A stretch of DNA of 6,139 nt from contig JAICSG010000261.1 in NCBI GenBank assembly GCA_025937035.1, positions 1 through 6,139 on the forward strand, in the 5' to 3' direction. The notes beneath the pieces were generated by a model. It made no database searches, was not told where the DNA came from, and was given only the letters and a program-made list of their open reading frames with translations. Both the position numbers and the translations under genes were made by a program. Origin of the DNA: Thermoanaerobaculia bacterium. GTDB lineage: Bacteria > Acidobacteriota > Thermoanaerobaculia > Multivoradales > UBA5704. Below are positions 4,706 to 6,139 of the stretch, piece by piece (position 1 is the first letter of the stretch; each line of letters opens with the position of its first letter).

Positions 4706-6139
4706 ATGGCACTGGCACGCGAACGCATGATCGACCGGATGCTGGCGAGCGATCCCGCTTACAACGGGCGCTTTTTGATCGGCGTGCTCACCACCGGCAT
4801 CTATTGTCTCCCCTCCTGCCGGGCCCGCAAGCCCAAGCCGGAGAACGTACGCTTTTTCGACAACCCCGAGGCGGCCCTACGGGCCGGCCTCCGGCCCTGC
4901 AAGCGCTGCCGGCCGGACGACTTCTACCAGCGGTACGACCCGGACCAGGAGATCGTGGAGACCTTGGCCGAGCGGATGCGGCGGGACCCCGCGGCCTTCG
5001 CGGGGAGCGAGGACCTGGAGCGGGTCTCGGGGCTCGGCTCCTCGAAGCTCCACGAGCTGTTCCGCCTCCACTTCCACGCCACCCCCGCCCAGATGCTGGC
5101 GCGGGCGCGGGTGGAGGCCGCCCAGCGGCTGCTCCTGACCACCGACCGCCCGGTGGCGGACGTGGCCTTCGAGGTCGGTTACGAGGGGCTCTCCACCTTC
5201 AACGAGAATTTCCGGCGGCTGGCGGCGATGACCCCGGCGGCCTACCGGCGGCTGCTGGGGGCCGCGGAATTCCGGCTCACCCTCCCCCACTCCTACTCCA
5301 CGGCCCCCGCCCTGGAGTACCTGGGGCGGGACGCGGGGAGCCTCACCATGCGGGTGCGGGGGAAGAGCCTGGCGACCGGCGTGCGGCTGGGCGGCGCTCC
5401 CGCGGTGCTGCGGGCCGAGATCGGCTCCGGCGCCGTGCGGGCCTCGATCGAGGCTCCCGGCCCCCTGCCGGCGGACGCGGCGGCGCGGGCCCACGCCCAT
5501 CTCCTCCGCCTCCTGGGGCTCCATCGCGACCCCGCCCCCTTCGAGCGGAAGATGGAGGCCTCGCCCCAGCTCACCTCCCTGATCGAGGGACGGCGGGGGC
5601 TCCGCATCCCCCAGGTGCCCGACCCGTTCGACGCCCTCGCCTGGGTGATCGTGGGCCAGCAGATCACGCTGTCCTTCGCCTTCACCCTGCGCGAGCGCCT
5701 GGTCCGGCTCACCGGCACCCCGGCGGGTGGGCTCTATGCCCCGCCCACGGCGGAGGCGGTGGCCAACCTGGAGGTCGAGGACCTCGTCCCCGAGCAGTTC
5801 TCGCGCCGCAAGGCCGAGTACCTGATCGGCGCCGCCCGGCTCATCGCCTCGGGGGGGCTGGCGCTCGACCGCCTGGGGGCCGGCTCGGCGGTGCGCATGG
5901 AATCGGAGCTGCTCGCCGTGCGGGGCCTGGGGCCGTGGTCGGCCCACTACCTGATGATGCGCTGCTTCGGCTTCGAGGACTGCCTCCCGGTGGGCGACGC
6001 CGGGCTCGTGCGGGGGCTGGAGAGGTTCTTCGACCTCCCCGCCCGGCCGGGCCCGGAGGAGACCCGGGAGCTGATGCAGGCCTTCGCTCCCTACCGGAGT
6101 TGGGCCACCTTCCACCTCTGGCAAACCCTGAAGGATTGA
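4706..6139 (+). CDS. alkA: Ada sensor / AlkA DNA-3-methyladenine glycosylase II fusion
   Basis: A complete 477-residue alkylation-repair protein whose stop is the last codon of the window. The N-terminal Ada zinc domain has four Cys in the E. coli Ada spacing: C34, C38, C65, C68 in TTGIYCLPSCRAR and RPCKRC. C34 corresponds to the residue that takes methyl from phosphotriesters and switches Ada into an activator. An AraC-type helix-turn-helix domain follows (about 80-187), ending VADVAFEVGYEGLSTF-NENFRRL. From about 189 comes the AlkA N-terminal domain, then the HhH-GPD glycosylase: VGQQIT (316-321), hairpin LLAVRGLGPWSAHYL (402-416) and the probable catalytic Asp D431 in PVGDAGL. It should excise 3-methyladenine and related bases and sense methylation damage. 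The Ogt/O6-methylguanine methyltransferase half of E. coli Ada is absent. The ATG at 4706 is chosen because the Ada domain starts there and TATAGT lies 6 nt upstream; the open frame to 4550 covers the promoter. This fusion type is known in several phyla. Confidence 0.95.
   Translation: MALARERMIDRMLASDPAYNGRFLIGVLTTGIYCLPSCRARKPKPENVRFFDNPEAALRAGLRPCKRCRPDDFYQRYDPDQEIVETLAERMRRDPAAFAGSEDLERVSGLGSSKLHELFRLHFHATPAQMLARARVEAAQRLLLTTDRPVADVAFEVGYEGLSTFNENFRRLAAMTPAAYRRLLGAAEFRLTLPHSYSTAPALEYLGRDAGSLTMRVRGKSLATGVRLGGAPAVLRAEIGSGAVRASIEAPGPLPADAAARAHAHLLRLLGLHRDPAPFERKMEASPQLTSLIEGRRGLRIPQVPDPFDALAWVIVGQQITLSFAFTLRERLVRLTGTPAGGLYAPPTAEAVANLEVEDLVPEQFSRRKAEYLIGAARLIASGGLALDRLGAGSAVRMESELLAVRGLGPWSAHYLMMRCFGFEDCLPVGDAGLVRGLERFFDLPARPGPEETRELMQAFAPYRSWATFHLWQTLKD

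Noticed and set aside
4877..6124. 415-residue minus-strand open frame opposite ada-alkA
   Set aside because: Composition is a Gly/Arg/Pro/Glu-rich mirror of GC-rich codons with no domain; the opposite strand encodes a fully recognisable protein.
1..6139. CRISPR array, transposase, prophage or defence genes
   Set aside because: No spaced direct repeats of the right size, no DDE or recombinase motifs and no defence-type domains on either strand.

Overview
This is a GC-rich bacterial chromosome segment holding four protein-coding genes and one tRNA. The C-terminal module of the first protein (about 110 residues, with a conserved GYFWFFD core and a GALSNVEYT segment, following ELWxxDGT repeats) is a type I associate with deep-branching Acidobacteriota, especially Thermoanaerobaculia-like genomes. 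The leaderless-looking promoters and GC content do not contradict this. The assignment is inference; Myxococcota or another high-GC group cannot be excluded from the sequence alone.

Layout. Positions 3-1538 (+) are the 3' part of a large, probably exported ELWxxDGT-repeat protein ending in two copies of a 110-residue domain. Its last 42 bases overlap, tail to tail, the end of an RNase D gene (rnd, 2666-1497, -). A 13-bp tandem repeat, a TACAAT -10 box abutting the rnd start, and a perfect 10-bp hairpin terminator separate rnd from the next minus-strand gene, a slipin/SPFH (band 7) protein (3875-2766, -). That gene has a perfect Shine-Dalgarno sequence, which cuts the long N-terminal open frame back to 369 residues. 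Upstream lie about 320 bp with no gene, then a tRNA-Ile(GAU) gene (4268-4197, -) with an imperfect acceptor end. Next are about 440 bp with no obvious large gene but much structure: hairpins, two minus-strand terminators, short repeats and a TTGACA box. The last gene (4706-6139, +) is an Ada/AlkA fusion for alkylation repair, complete to its stop at the window edge.

The genes look like ordinary housekeeping and stress functions rather than one pathway: RNA maturation (RNase D, tRNA), a membrane-associated scaffold-type protein (slipin), DNA alkylation repair with a built-in sensor (Ada-AlkA), and a surface or secreted repeat protein. I found no defence system, mobile element or CRISPR array.

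The least explained part is 4424-4705. On the minus strand it carries a promoter-like box, a possible 27-codon leader ORF, two mutually exclusive hairpins and a strong terminator, which together look like a small RNA or attenuator. On the plus strand it carries tandem operator-like repeats and a 10-bp palindrome in the ada-alkA promoter. Other points worth checking are the three-fold SPFH entry motif in the slipin and the degenerate 3' end of the tRNA.
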